From contig CM034402.1 in assembly GCA_019925095.2 (NCBI GenBank), forward strand, positions 7,761,501 through 7,825,500: a stretch of 64,000 nucleotides of DNA, in the 5' to 3' direction. The position numbers and the translations under genes are program-made. Of this stretch, positions 1 to 12,187 are shown piece after piece. The stretch's first letter is position 1; every line of letters starts with the position of its first letter. This DNA comes from Dendrolimus kikuchii. Its lineage: Eukaryota > Arthropoda > Insecta > Lepidoptera > Lasiocampidae. A model generated the notes under the pieces. It saw only the letters and a program-made list of their open reading frames with translations, searched no databases and was not told where the DNA came from.

Positions 1-1483
1 GTATTTGCGCAACTTAAAAGTAAGAAATATATTGTTTTAAAAAAGACGAAACCGACTTCAAACTTAAAAGCAAATAATAGATATTTAACCAACTTCTTTC
101 TACAACATCTTAAAGTCGGTGCCAAGTAAAATATAAGGAACTATAGGTAGAATATAATATAAGCTAAGTTTCCTTCACTGTGCAAACTATAAAAAAAAAA
201 ATGTTTTACTGCGCACCGATTTATTTTTTGTTTATTAATTTACGGGCAGGTTTTCAAATTGGACACATAACAACAACAGCAATCTGCCCGTAAAACTTCA
301 AGTTAACCTTTTGTTGCGATTTGTTTTGCCACTTGCCCGTTGCGATTCGTTTTTCCACTTATCGGTTGCCCTTCGTTTTTCCACTTGTCCGTTGAAGTTT
401 CACTGCTACTATGTGTCCCAGCACACATTTCGATTTTTTAAATACATCTCAATAACTACGACTTTCTACAACTGAAAGTTGGAATGTTTCTATCAACTGA
501 GTTAAATAAAAAGTATTTGAAGTAATTGTTATGATTTGTAAAACCTGACTAACAATACTCCTCTTTCTTTTCTTTACCTTCTCCCAATTATTTGGGGTCG
601 GTACAATATGTCTTTACCTTCCATACTCCTCTATTTTGACATAGTCACACCACAAATCATACATCTTTCACACAATCCATCCATCTCTTTTTTGGTCTAC
701 CTTTACATTTTCATCCGTCAATCTTGCAGTTTAACATTATTTTTGTCACGTGACTTTCTTCCCTCCTCACTACATGCCCCTACCACCTTAGTCTTCTTTC
801 TCTCAATTTTACAGTTACGGGTGCAACTTTCAAAGATCCTCTTATGTATTAATTTCTTACCTTATCCATTCTTGTAATACCACAAATCCGTCGCAACATT
901 CTCATCTCAGGTGAGTGGAGACGTTTGTGGTCTATCACTTTAGTGGCCCAAGATTCGGACCAGTATAAAAGTCGTATGATAAATTTACATATCTGACCTT
1001 TTAGTATCAGTGGCATTAGTTTGTCGCATGTCACACCGGTTACCTGTCTCCACTTTAACCATGCTACATTTATCTATTTATCTTTTTTTACCATCAAATT
1101 CTTCGTCTTACATCCTTCACTATGTAACTTTCTCTGACTAACACTACTTCAAACATTAAAAAAAGGGTACTCACAATTATACCTTCGGCGGTCACTCCTA
1201 ATTATTTTTTGTTTATGATTTCACTATAAATACTAATGTATATCAGCATATAAAATACACCTTTTTAGGAAATTTTATTTATCTATACAAACCGTGAGAA
1301 AAATGGCCGTGATAAACAGAGCCAGGCAGATGGATATGACGATTTCATAAGCATTCCGGTTTTGCCAAAATAGCTACGGAATTTATAAATAGTGTAATAT
1401 CTCATTCAAGTCTAAAACTAATTAATATCCTACAATTATGGTAAATTTTTGGCCAGATTTATCACATTTCTTTGTTCACTTAC
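1..1483. other. Cotransporter gene, downstream intron sequence; no exon seen
   Basis: This stretch lies 3' of the last visible cotransporter exon and is read as intron because the open frame there ends at a GT donor with no stop before it. Bases 1-140 match, in opposite orientation, a repeat that starts near 2830 (shared GTATTTGCGCAACT). A retrotransposon remnant sits at 590-1040. I looked for the next SLC12 exon on the minus strand and did not find it. Confidence 0.5.
590..1040 (-). pseudogene. RTE-like LINE reverse transcriptase C-terminal remnant
   Basis: On the minus strand the region reads as degenerate fragments of the end of an RTE-type reverse transcriptase. The first piece (849-1034) contains SESWATKVIDHKR followed by EMRMLRRICGITRMDKVRN. 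A second piece further 3' contains GRPKKRWMDCVKD. This tail arrangement is widespread in RTE-like elements of invertebrates. Frame changes separate the pieces, so the copy is dead. The family assignment is from memory of the motif. Confidence 0.6.
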
Positions 1484-4400
1484 CTCCTTTTACTTCTCCG
1501 TTTGTACAAATGGCGCTCATAGAAAGCGTGGTGATGACACAGACTAACGCTGATATAGCAACGATTATCAGGGATAGGCCAATTCCGGCCTGCGATACCA
1601 CCCACGAGATTCGTAAGAAGAGCATCACGCCCCAGATGTTGAGGAGACATGGTATCAGCACACCCTTAACAAAAAGACACTCATATATTAATTACACAAA
1701 GAACTGATGTATAGATAAGATGCAACTAATTAACATTTGAACCGAAAGTATCAGAAAATATAAAAATATAAGAAAAGATCAAATACAATTTTCTAAAAAT
1801 ACCTATTAAAAATAATATTACACCAGCATTAACAAATTAGGAAACCAAAAACAAAGTTACATTTCTTTAAGCCTGTGAGTGAGTTTTGCTCGCGTAAGAT
1901 TCCCGTAAATCTTTAAAGCTAAGCACGCATTAGCATTATGAACACCGGGCTCGTCTTTCACAGCTGTGTCCGGTAATATCAAAGTGCGCGCTTACACTTA
2001 GAGATTCACCTTACGCGAGAAAAACTCACAGGTGACTCCGCGACTGTACGTAGTTTATTAATGATTCCTTTTTTGGATCATTTGAAACTTAAAACTCTTC
2101 TAACGAAACATTTTCCAAAGATCGCTTAACCCCTTGCCTTTAATCCCTTGATATAGTTGTTATAATCTTCTTTACTAAGGTACTAAGCAGTTTTGTAATT
2201 AGTTTTATTACAAAAAATAGAAGAATAAGCGTTAAGTGGTAACTTACTTGAATCCATCCTAATTTAATTCCCACAGCCGGAGTTGGTGATTTCGTATCTC
2301 TGCAATGGTTGTCCTTTTCGTCCTGTAACAAGATGCATTTCAAGTGTAACCATTGCAATATCTACCTATAACCTTGATATGAAATATAGATAACAAAACC
2401 TTATTATCTTTACTGTGTATTGTACCTGTCGTAAATGTTATGCAAATGATGACATTCATCAGGTATGTAATGTAACTATAAGTTTATGAGTGACAGGCTG
2501 TTTGTAAAGCGTTGATGGACACCGCATGTCTTTGCAGTACGATGATTCGTACCATGTGCCTTGAGTGCGACCAGATTGAGCAGACTCTGCGATTTCGATT
2601 GGAATAATTCTTAAATTATACTCGAGGATTTAGCTTCAGTTATATAAAATAAAAAATCTGCCAGTACAATCAGTCCACGTACAGTGAAGTGGTTTGTAGA
2701 ACTGAAAAGGTCTTTCAGTATTGTCAATTGGCAGCGGAACACTAAAAATGAATGAAATTGAATATTTATTAGAGCCTTAAAATTCATAATTTGAGAACGA
2801 TTTCGTAAGCGAATATTTCAAAAAGTGTATTACTTGACACCGACAAAAATTTGCTTTTTAGTTGCGCAAATACATCAATAGCTTTAGAAATTATAATAAT
2901 ATATTAAACACCTGTAGATATTGTACAACTGGCACGCATATACAGATTTGCCATCTCATTCTTCGGTGTATATGCTCTTCAACAAGGGTTGCTCTCAATT
3001 TCCTTACGATCCACAAATCAGATCCTGACTTGTTGACTATGGGACCATCTAAAGAGTCAATAAAAACAAAAACCGTCCACAATTGATGGAGAAATCGCGT
3101 ACCATCCCTACAGAAAAATTAAGCGCCTATAGAAAATGTAAAATACTAGCACGTATACACAAGATTTTTTTTTTAAATGTAGGCTCTCGGCGTTTTTTAA
3201 TAAAGGTTACTCTCGATTTCTCTGGGATCCACTCATCAGATCCTGATTTGGTGACCATGGAACCGCCTCGGAAGTATACACTTACGAATAAAGAAAAAAT
3301 TCAAAATATCCACAACTGACGGAAAATCGCATGCATGTAAAAAATTAAGCGCCTGTAGAAAATGTAATACATAAACGTGTTTACAAGCTTTTTTCAAGAA
3401 TTGAGGTGCACGGCGTTCTTTAATAAAGGTAATAATCCCTGGCATCCGATCCACTCAACAAATCCTGACTCGGTAACCATGGGACTACCTTGAGAGTACA
3501 TATATAAGTATACACTTACGAGTAAAGGAAACAATTTGAAAATCGGTTTACAATTGACGGAGATACCGTGTTACGAGGAATATGGTTAACAATTTTCGTG
3601 AGATTCTCTAATTCCTTGGTATCTACTCATCACATCCTGGCATGGTGACGATGGGACCAATTCGGGAGTATTACCTTTCAATTAAAAGAAAAAAATTGAA
3701 AAACGGTTGACAGTTACAGTTACATTTACTACACTTACATTTATTTTCACTAATTTCATCTACTTTACATACAGAATACATCTTCGTAACAAATTACATC
3801 CATACCTGGTTTAAAGAGACCCATTACAAATAAGCACATGGATAGGACGATTTAATAAAGGTTTTTTGTTATACTAGAAAAGTTTAAGAATAATTGCAAT
3901 ACACGCAACCTACTTACGGTGTTTTTGACAGCATCCATGTCTTTAATGAAATGAGTTGTATCCGGCACATGATATTATGACCAATAACTAATAAACACAT
4001 GAGTCATTAAAAATAATTAATGTTTATGGGAGAGAAGTTTAAGAGCTCTAACGTGGAGGCTACGCATTGGAGGCGGTTTGTGCCAGATTAAAGCGACCCA
4101 ATCCGCCCATACATTTTCCTCGTCATTCGTAATACATAGAACGCTCAATACTTGAGTATAATTCTTTGTTTTAGTAATTAGCACTGAGACATAAATTAGT
4201 GATAATCAAGAAAATATTCTTACACATATGTAAACGTAAGTATTTCTGTTACTTTAAAGGAATAATGGACCGAGTGGTAAAAGGTTCTAACTACCAGTAC
4301 CATTGCTGGTATGGCAGTTGTTAACATTCGTAATTTTATTAAGAATTGTAGGTAAATCCTGTCAATTTAAGAGATCAGGAACTCCATTTGGGAGTATATA

Positions 4401-7400
4401 AGAAGAATACCAGGATTCCCTATACATGACAATGGCCCAGTAAAAAATGTAAAGCTCTTAAATCCAGACCAGATGGTGCTAAAGCTTATTCTACTCTCGG
4501 TTTCTGATGTAAGCGTAGTTCCTCGAGATACATTCATCCCCTTGGATTATAGTTCGTTGAGCCGTACACTCGTTAAAAGGAAACCGTCAACCAGTCATTT
4601 GGCAACAAGGCAACAAGACATTTGTATATATCTTCAAAAGCTGAAGGTCTCAAACAGCGTAAACATGGAACATTAGGAAGGGGTTAAATATTTGTGCCAT
4701 TTGGAGTTGAAACTTTAGGTCCATCGGCAGAGTTCCTTCAAAGTTTGTAAGAAAGTCTTTGGTGTCACCCGTGATCAGAAAGGCTTGTTCGTATTTCGCG
4801 CAACGAATCAGCATTGCCTAAACAGCGTGGCAATGCAGCCAGCCTTTTGAGCTCGCTTCCTTCTGGCAGCGATTTGTTACATAATTTTTAAATAAGTTAG
4901 TTTATTTTCAATATTGAATTGTATTTTTTTGAGTTAATTTGCATATTAACATGGATATAGCACTTTCATGTTGTAAACATCGATGTAAACAAATGAAGGC
5001 AATATTATTTTAATGTTCGTATTCTATATACGCTGAACTGTAGACAAAATCTATTTGTATATTATGAAGGAAAGAAAATAAGACGAGTTCTTTCTAGTTA
5101 ATAACGTTATAGAGTAATAGAATACAGGCTTGTTAAAATATGATAATTTACATTGCCACTCACCAACTTTACCTTCAACCCTGGTGGCGTTCTATGAAGC
5201 ACAAAACAACAATCCATATGCATATATAATATATAGTTATATATAAAATTTGTTGCTTTTTTTTCAAAATATGTATGAATATGAATGCTTTTTACACATC
5301 TTTTTCTTATGAACTAGTAAGATCACTAAAAAGTCACCCTTAATAAGATGTCTAGAACTATTTATTCAGAAGTTTTATAAACATTTCACAACAACCTCAT
5401 GGAGAGATTATAAAAAATAAACGTTAAAATAGCAGATCGGCCAAGCGGCAAAAATATACAACCCTAAGTGAATTTTCAGTTATTAATTTTCTGTGCCGTT
5501 TGCTGCTGAGACACCATTCCTAAGGTCCACGGTGATCACGGAATCGGGACGCTATTATGAGCCTCTACACGGAGGTCTCAAAATATCTAATCGATTCTCC
5601 AGATGGTCATCAAACTGGGGGCTTACTGGGAGATCGCATTATGGAATTGACAGTGAAATTATATACGTATATACCTATCGGTAGGTAATGTTGGCACAAA
5701 GTTCTAAGTTGCTTTGTTTGTTTTATATATTATATTCGTTTTATATTATTTAAATAAAATACATTTGTTTTATTTAAATTTCAGAATAAATCTAGAAATA
5801 AATTAAATAAATAAATAATCGGGAGACGAACACTCATATTGTATATCCCAAATTCATCAAGCTTGTGTTATGGGTAATATAGTAAATAATGGAGAAAATT
5901 CGTTTCCAAAATTTACCACACCAGGAATCGAACCCGGCAAAGGCTTAGCCCGCTCAACCACAGAGGCCGGCTCTCAAAAATTACCCCTTTTCAAAGTGGA
6001 TACCGATATGTAGGGTATTTTTAGCTGTTCAAGAGAGTCTTTTTAATACAGAATCATTCAGTCAGTTAAATGTCAGTCCAGATTACTTGCAAATGTCTGT
6101 AATTTTATGACATTACTTGATTTTGATTTTGAGCTTAATCAAATAATTAGTAAAAAAAAACCTTGAGAACGAACACAGCATGTCATTTTTATAAAATATA
6201 GGTATTTCGGAGTATGTCACCTAACGACACTTTAATTGCACGATAATATTTGACCTCGAATCATCTCATAATAGTTGTTAAATTTCACTGATACGTATTA
6301 CATATGAGTATTGAGTAACATCCGCTTTTATTGATATGTGTTTGATTTTTATTCGGTGAAGGATAAATAGGAATATTTGCCGTTGCATATGAAATATATA
6401 TTTTGTTCTTAGATCATGTTCATAATGAAGACCAATCTGTAATATATGTCGACCGCAGAGATGTGAGCTACACGAGAGTGTGTGAGAGAGAGAGAGAGAG
6501 ACATCTCCACACTAATATAAAAAATGTAAATATATTAATAAATATAAGACAATTTAATGACTTCCGCTTCCAATAATAATAATTATAAATTACCTTAAAA
6601 TACTATTTTAGCAGATTTTCGAAATACATTCCAATTTAGCGTTTCCAATGGCGAATTTTCCGTTTCCAATTAATAAATTATAAGTTGAGGTGCAGCTTTT
6701 TCTCAAGTCTTCAAAAATAGAATGTATGTATCTTAAGAGTATCTTGTATATAATTTATTTATTTTTGTTAATATGTTTATATTACATGTTATATCGTTAA
6801 ATATCTTTAGTGTACACAACCCTGCCTTTTGCTTCTCCCCTTCTCGCTAGAATCATAAGGTTTGCTGGCAGAAAATTCTGCTCCTTTGTACATCACCACT
6901 ATTCTATAATTTAGTAGGTAACTTTTTGTGTACAATAAAGAATACAATGTTCTAGGCCTATGCCTGTAAACTGTAAATACTAGATAATTGCTCACGTGTA
7001 AAGAATATCGAAATGATCAAAGTTAACAAAATTTGGATGACTATTTTATGTTTTTACCTGTATAGAAAGTACTTATTATAATCTGCTTTCGACTAACCAA
7101 ATAATAAGATAAAAGTCGTTGCTACGGTTAGTGTTTGAAAGTATCCTTTGACCAGTGCTGTTATTGAAAGTGCATACGATTATATACCAAATTTCATAAA
7201 AACTGGTTTAGTGTCAAGGCCGTGACGACATCAAACAAAATCACTTTCATTTCTATATATCGTATTATGTACCTACCTATAATAACAGGATCGTAGTGAA
7301 CAAAAACGAGCTATACGATATTAGTATAAATCAAGACAATCATTTATTGTTCATATTAATATTAGACGGATCAACCAAATTGAATCAATTTGGCACAAAA

Positions 7401-8186
7401 CTGAAGAAAGGGCACGGCGGTATTTAATGACATTTAATGATTCAAGTTAATTGTTTTATGGATCACTTTTATATACTTCATTCGTTCAAATTGACAGGCA
7501 GAAATGAATCGTCTAAGGGGCCATTCATTAATTACGTAAGGATGATTTTTACGATTTTTGAGTAAGTGAATATTCCGGTGGCCCACTTCCCCTTCCACCT
7601 ATCCAACTTTCCGTATCCCATCCTCCTATTCCAATCTTATATCTGATCCATTCTATCCCATTCCTCCTGTCTGAATCCTTTATCTCATTCTCTTACCCTA
7701 CTCTGTTTATACCATGCTAAAGATTGACAAGGCCTTGGCCTCACCATTGGCGTTTCAAACACCTATGGGTGACGGTAACTACTTTCCATGAGCTGGGCCG
7801 CCTGCTGGTTTGCCAGTTTCGTTATAAAAAAGTGTACATAGATTCCTAAATGGGGCGTGAAACTGAGAATGAAACTAATGGGGTATTAAACACTTACCTC
7901 TGCATTTATTAAATGATCGCCATGAAGCTCGCCGAGGCTAGGCCTTTTTAATGCCCTTTTCGAGTTCCTGTAGTTTTCCAATCTCGGCAACGCTTCCCTT
8001 GTCAGTTGCGCAAGTGATCTCTTTCTTCTCCATCCCGCATCGTGTAGCCAAGTGTCCGGTTGTGAATTGGGCGTTGTTCCTTTCTCCACCGTCTCAGCCG
8101 ACGACCGCAGCGGCCGAGATATGATACTAGCACCCATATGGATCCCATTCTTCTTGGATTCCCCTTCCACGGTAGAAACCATAAAT
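1484..8186 (-). CDS. Na-(K)-Cl cotransporter, SLC12 family (NKCC/Ncc69-like), three internal exons, partial
   Basis: Electroneutral cation-chloride cotransporter of the plasma membrane. Three exons are supported. 7898-8186 follows a TTTTTAG acceptor, ends GAG|GTAAGTG, and carries the cytoplasmic regulatory segment with [15 protein letters not shown] and RPSLGELHG. 2248-2322 (25 codons) ends GIKLGWIQ before GTAAGT. 1484-1664 encodes [20 protein letters not shown] and then [15 protein letters not shown], which are TM1 and TM2. Junctions are in phase (0 and 0; the last exon ends in phase 1). The joined order matches the family pattern: regulatory motif, KxGWI, then the first membrane segment. 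Known members are about 1000-1200 aa, so most of the protein lies off the left edge, and at least one 5' exon is probably missing because the first visible exon starts mid-codon unless its internal ATG (8182) is the start. Introns are rich in mobile DNA. KCC or a paralogous SLC12 is less likely given the [15 protein letters not shown] motif. Confidence 0.88.
1872..2032. mobile_element. Short inverted-repeat element (MITE-like) in cotransporter intron
   Basis: A 161-bp unit begins CCTGTGAGTGAGTTTTGCTC and ends with the inverted partner CGCGAGAAAAACTCACAGG, giving imperfect inverted arms of about 30 bp. It lies in the intron between the exons at 2248 and 1664. No coding sequence is present. No clear target duplication was found. 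Confidence 0.5.
2835..3720. repeat. Diverged tandem repeat, about 220-bp unit
   Basis: The motif ATCCTGAC/T followed by a TGGTGACCATGG-like segment recurs near 3020, 3240, 3463 and 3634, spaced about 219, 225 and 170 bp. A second anchor, TAAGCGCCTATAGAAAATGTAA, recurs near 3121 and 3346. The array starts with sequence matching the left end of the window in inverse orientation, so it probably belongs to a dispersed element that was tandemly amplified. Confidence 0.65.
5816..5970 (-). mobile_element. tRNA-derived SINE (family 1), internally deleted copy
   Basis: The minus strand reads a tRNA-like head with a B-box-type GGGTTCGATTCCTGG, then TAAATTTTGGAAACG, and ends in the ATATACAAT...CGTCTCCCGATTAT tail shared with three other copies in the window. 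The central block present at 49.2 kb is missing here. Confidence 0.75.
7366..7515. repeat. Dispersed repeat 'GGATCAACCAAATTGA', copy 1
   Basis: Begins ACGGATCAACCAAATTGAAT and ends near AGAAATGAATCGTCTAAG. Related copies occur at 12188-12445 and 13230-13385. No protein similarity seen. Confidence 0.55.
7530..7835 (+). repeat. LINE-like 3' end
   Basis: Ends with GGGTGACGGTAACTACTTTC, then CATGAGCTGGGCCGCCTGCT and a short A run. This resembles the 3' untranslated end of a common lepidopteran LINE. It lies just 3' of cotransporter exon 7898-8186, in the intron. Confidence 0.4.
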
Positions 8187-10057
8187 CTAAAAATGAAAAC
8201 TTTGAACTAAAAATTGTGCGAACGATAAAGAATGTTTTATAAGAGACATCATTTGCCGGCGGAAATGTTGAAATTCTAAACTAAACTGAAAACCTTGTAT
8301 GTAGAAGGAAAACTATATAAAGATAAGTACATACGATAATATGAACACGATTCATATCAGAAGCTGTGTAAATAAATAAACGCTGAGCTCATATTAAAGA
8401 AGAAACATATTATTTAATATATATTTTAATTACTGAGTTTTTGGAGTTTACTCATTAGGAATCGATTACATAAGGTATGGAAATTTTATAAGGAGTCAAA
8501 TAATACAAGTTTTAACTCAAAAGCGTTACTCTTTTATTATACAATTTCGAACTTTAACTCAATGATATAAGATCTAAAATAATATCCGTCAGTCCATATT
8601 AAATGGCAATAGTACTTAAGGAGTAAACTGCAGTCATGCGTCGGAGTTGAGACACATTTTTAAATTTCTATCTAGTTTATAATCTATACATACATATAAT
8701 AAAATTGGAGGTCGAATTTCTGTACCATGAAAAAAAATGCTAAAAATAGAGTCAGGGGGATGTAAGAAATGAAATGGAACTAATTTAGATTTTTTTTAAA
8801 TTTTTGTTTGTCTGTTTATACCGGCTAATCTCCGAAATGACTGGACCGATTTAAATGAAATTTTGTATGGTGGTAGCTTATATCCCTGGTCAACATATAG
8901 GATACTTTTGATCTCGAAAAATTAAAGAGTTCCTGGGAAAGTTAAAAAACCGCACCACGCGGACGAAGTAGCGGGCATCAGCTAGTTCTATATATAATTT
9001 TTAACATAACATTTGTATAATTTCAATTTAGTATCTCTATAATTTTTGGGATTTTTCTACTCAGTTTTATTTATTTATGTATTATAATTATATCAGTTTA
9101 TAATTTCGGGTTTGCAGCTTTGATCGTAAAAAATATATCATTTTCCACATAAGCATTATTTTCCGCAACAAAACCCATCCCATATTCATCTTCATTACTA
9201 AAAGTACATATAAACCAAATTTCATTATAATTGGTTCGTTCCTAAAGTAGTGAAAAAGGAAGCAACAAACATCGAAAAGTGTAAGCTTCGCATTAAATTC
9301 ATACATAATAATGGATAAAACTATGGATTACCTGTTTTCTGCCATTTCGTCCTTATAACGGTAGACTACCGGAAACTGGTCTTATAAGAAACTACTTCAC
9401 GTATATTGATGGTTCCGTCAAAATTTTCAGTAAGACTTCTCAGCCACATAGTTTTCTCCAATCCACTCCTATAGCAATAGCAGATACATATGTTATCAAA
9501 ACCACAAATATAAATTTAACACTAAAAATAAGCTAAATGTATAGTAATATAATTATATACGCGGCTTCATCTGCGTTTATAGTCAGAGTTTTACTTCTTT
9601 AAGAACTATAAAGAAGCCTTCAAACTTACTCTAATTCAATATGAAGAAGATCATTAGATGTGGCCCAATGCGTCTTAATTAAAGCATTAAAAAATAACAC
9701 CGTTAATGCATAGAGACATTAATGTATATACATATTTCGAATTTCAAATAACGCATGAAACCTATCATATCTGCCGGATCTGCGTGAAACGGCCTTTATC
9801 TGTAACACTATCGCAGATGAAGCCGCACCATAACATTGTTGTATATATCTGGAGATCGAGATCCTTACTAACAGGGGGTATCCCAAAATACTTTTTAGTT
9901 AGTTAACAGATCTATAACTTTAGATACATTTAAAAAAATCACCGGTTTTTTCATTACATTTGGTAGTTATTATTGCCGTGTATTGCCCGGATATACCTTG
10001 CTATTATTTTCTCTGCTTTGTAAAATCTTAAAGGCCTATTGACTGTTTATCTGTTAA
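8187..10057. other. Non-coding stretch upstream of the first visible cotransporter exon
   Basis: No credible exon was found. The only recognised item is a dispersed repeat at 8690-8992. The remainder is AT-rich sequence without a recognisable gene or repeat. It may be intron if the cotransporter has further 5' exons. Confidence 0.5.
8690..8992 (+). repeat. Dispersed LINE-like 3' repeat ('CTGGACCGAT' type)
   Basis: Contains TGACTGGACCGATTTAAATG and ends CGCGGACGAAGTAGCGGGCA then TCAGCTAGTT. The same architecture (a GGACCGATTT core and a terminal CGCGGgc...CTAGT) recurs in the repeat at 10727-12010. Non-coding; probably a retroposed 3' tail. Confidence 0.5.
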
Positions 10058-10382
10058 GCGCAGTACACACCAAAAGCCGCCGACCCGCTGACTTATGTCG
10101 ACGAGTTTTTGTCGGCAGGCTTGTTGGCGGCTTCACTCATTGCAAGTCAAAAAACTTTGTCGTCGACATGTCGACCTCATCAGGAATATAAAATACAGCA
10201 TGTCGTCACTACAGTCTGAGTGTCGCTGGGACTGAGCGCTTGCGCACGCATGCCGACGACATGCGTGCATGTCGGCGGGCAGCCCACGCAGGCGTATGTT
10301 GCCGACGATTCTTTCCAAATACGCCGTCGGGTTGTGTCGGCAAGCTGTGTCGGCGGATCGGCGGCTTTGGTGTGTATGGCGC
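10058..10382. mobile_element. TTAA-flanked MITE with about 35-bp terminal inverted repeats
   Basis: A 325-bp unit is bounded on both sides by TTAA (10054-10057 and 10383-10386). The left end is GCGCAGTACACACCAAAAGC. The right end read on the other strand is GCGCCATACACACCAAAGCC. The ends stay alignable for about 35 bp with a few mismatches. The interior is GC-rich and full of short CCGAC/GTCGG repeats. A TTAA target is characteristic of piggyBac-type transposition, but the terminal bases are not the usual CCC, so the superfamily is uncertain. Confidence 0.72.
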
Positions 10383-10726
10383 TTAATAAATACCACTGGA
10401 CCTAATTATAACGTGTTGATTGGCCGCAGTTGGTATTATTATCTCAAATTAATTCCAAATTCAAATATTACTTTTTATATTTTTATGCTGCATATTGTAA
10501 TGGCTCATTTACATTATGCCTGCATCTATGATAGTAAAACACAATTTATTTAAACATTATTTCATTTAAAATGAAGAATATCTATTTACACCTGTGACTG
10601 GCTAGATAAACATACCATCCAATGCCATATTTAAAAAAAGAAGAAGGAGCTAGTTACGACAACTATGTGCTCACTATAACTTGAAATCACAGACACCTTT
10701 GACCTTTGACACGCAAGGTTAAGTAA

Positions 10727-10827
10727 TAAAATCCCTATTAATATTATAAATGCGAAAGTAACTCTGTCTGTCTGTCTGTCTGTTCCGTTTTCACGGAAAA
10801 ACTACTGGACCGATTTAGCTGAGTCAG

Positions 10828-10873
<46 letters not shown>

Positions 10874-12010
10874 CGATGCCGAGAATTAACATAGGATATT
10901 TTTTATCCCGAAAAATGGGATAGTTTCCGGGATAAAAATATATTTGTCTTTTTGTTTGTTATCCTTTTATGGGAAGACTATTGGACCGATTTGGCTGAAA
11001 CTCTGTACATATATAATTTGAATACCGAGAGTGGCCAAGGGATACGTTTTATCTCAGATAATGGGATATATTTTGGGATAGATTTATGTAAAGTTTATCC
11101 CGGAAACTAGGACTGGTTTTGTGATTTTGTCCATTTCGTCCACTGGGTCTACTGGGTCCACTGGGTCCACTTGGTCTACTGGGTCCACTTGGACCACTGT
11201 GTCCACTTGGTCCACTGGGTCCACTTGGTCCACTGGGTCCACTGGGTCCACTGGGTCCACTGGGTCCACTTGGTCCACTCAGTTTATTGGGTCCTCTAGG
11301 TCCATTTGGAACACTTAGCCTACTGGGTCAAGTGGGTCCACTGAGCCCACTGGGTCCACTTAGACTACTGGGTCCACTGGGTCCACTTAGACTACTGGGT
11401 CCACTGGGTCCACTGGACTCACCGGGTCCACTGGATCCACTGGGTCGACTTGGTCTGCTAGGTCCGTTGGGTCCACTGGGTCCACTGGATCCACTGGGTC
11501 CAGTTGGTCCACTGGGTCCATTTGGTCCACTGGGTCCACATGGTCCACTGAGTTTACTGGGTCCACTGGGGCCATTTGGAACACTTAGCCTACTGGGTCA
11601 ACTGGGTCCACTGGGCCCACTGGGTCCACTTAGACTACTGGGTCCACTGGGCCCACTGGGTCCACTTGGACCACTGGGTCCACTGGGTCTACTTGGTCCA
11701 CTGGACTCACTGGGTCCACTTGGTCCACTAGGGCCGTTGGGTCCACTGGGTCCACTTTGTCCACTGGATCCAGTTGGTCCACTGGGTCCACTTGGTCCAT
11801 GTTATCTATTTTGTCATTTTTGTCAAGTTTTGTCATTTATGTAGTTTACATATAGACGGGGGTGGTATAGTTTGCGATATAAAATGAAGTGAATCTTTCG
11901 GAGACAAATACATAAAAAATTAATACAATGTAACCTGTACTACTTGCTCTTTAAACAAGAGACACGCACTAAAGGTTGACCCGCGGCGCAGCCGCGGGGT
12001 AAACTCTAGT
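10727..12010 (+). repeat. Dispersed LINE-like repeat enclosing a minisatellite
   Basis: Starts TTATAAATGCGAAAGTAACT, then (TCTG)n, followed by two ACTGGACCGATTT / ATTGGACCGATTTGGCTGAAA blocks, a long T run near 10845-10873, a GGTCCACTG array, and the terminal CGCGGCGCAGCCGCGGGGTA. Start and end features match a widespread lepidopteran repeat associated with microsatellites. No intact protein. Confidence 0.55.
11125..11800. repeat. Minisatellite, 9-bp unit GGTCCACTG
   Basis: About 75 imperfect copies of the nonamer GGTCCACTG. Variants such as GGTCCACTT, GGTCTACTG and GGCCCACTG are common, and a larger block with the GGTCCATTTGGAACACTTAG variant occurs twice. Because the unit length is a multiple of three, long frames stay open on both strands (Pro-Val-Asp repeats on minus, Gly-Pro-Leu on plus). 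There is no start context or flanking coding signal, so I do not call a gene. Confidence 0.9.
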
Positions 12011-12187
12011 AGCTTATAAATAAAAAATATACTGTATTTTTAGGGAAGTTGTCGAGTAATTGTGGCGATTTTAGGACTTTTTTGATATTAGCTTTTATAG
12101 CCGTAGGGATTAATATGTTTTGGTGTTGCTAACCCTGTATTTCAAATTATGGTGAACGAGCTATAGAACAACGATTTAATGCTGATA

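Larger units (their letters stand above)
2323..7897. other. Cotransporter intron, 5.6 kb
   Basis: The intron between exons 7898-8186 and 2248-2322. It contains a tandem array at 2835-3720, a tRNA-type SINE at 5816-5970, a short GA run near 6484-6501 and LINE-like 3' ends at 7366-7835. The stretches 3720-5800 and 5971-7365 are AT-rich, and I recognise nothing in them. Confidence 0.6.

Noticed and set aside
3905..4010. Possible cotransporter exon ending before GTAAGTAGG on the minus strand
   Set aside because: The exon pair 7898-8186 / 2248-2322 already joins in phase and matches the family order; this piece has stops in two frames and no similarity.
11084..11844. Long open frames on both strands (185 codons plus, 64-68 codons minus) as collagen-like or repeat proteins
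   Set aside because: They are a consequence of a 9-bp repeat unit. No start context, splice structure or conserved flanks.
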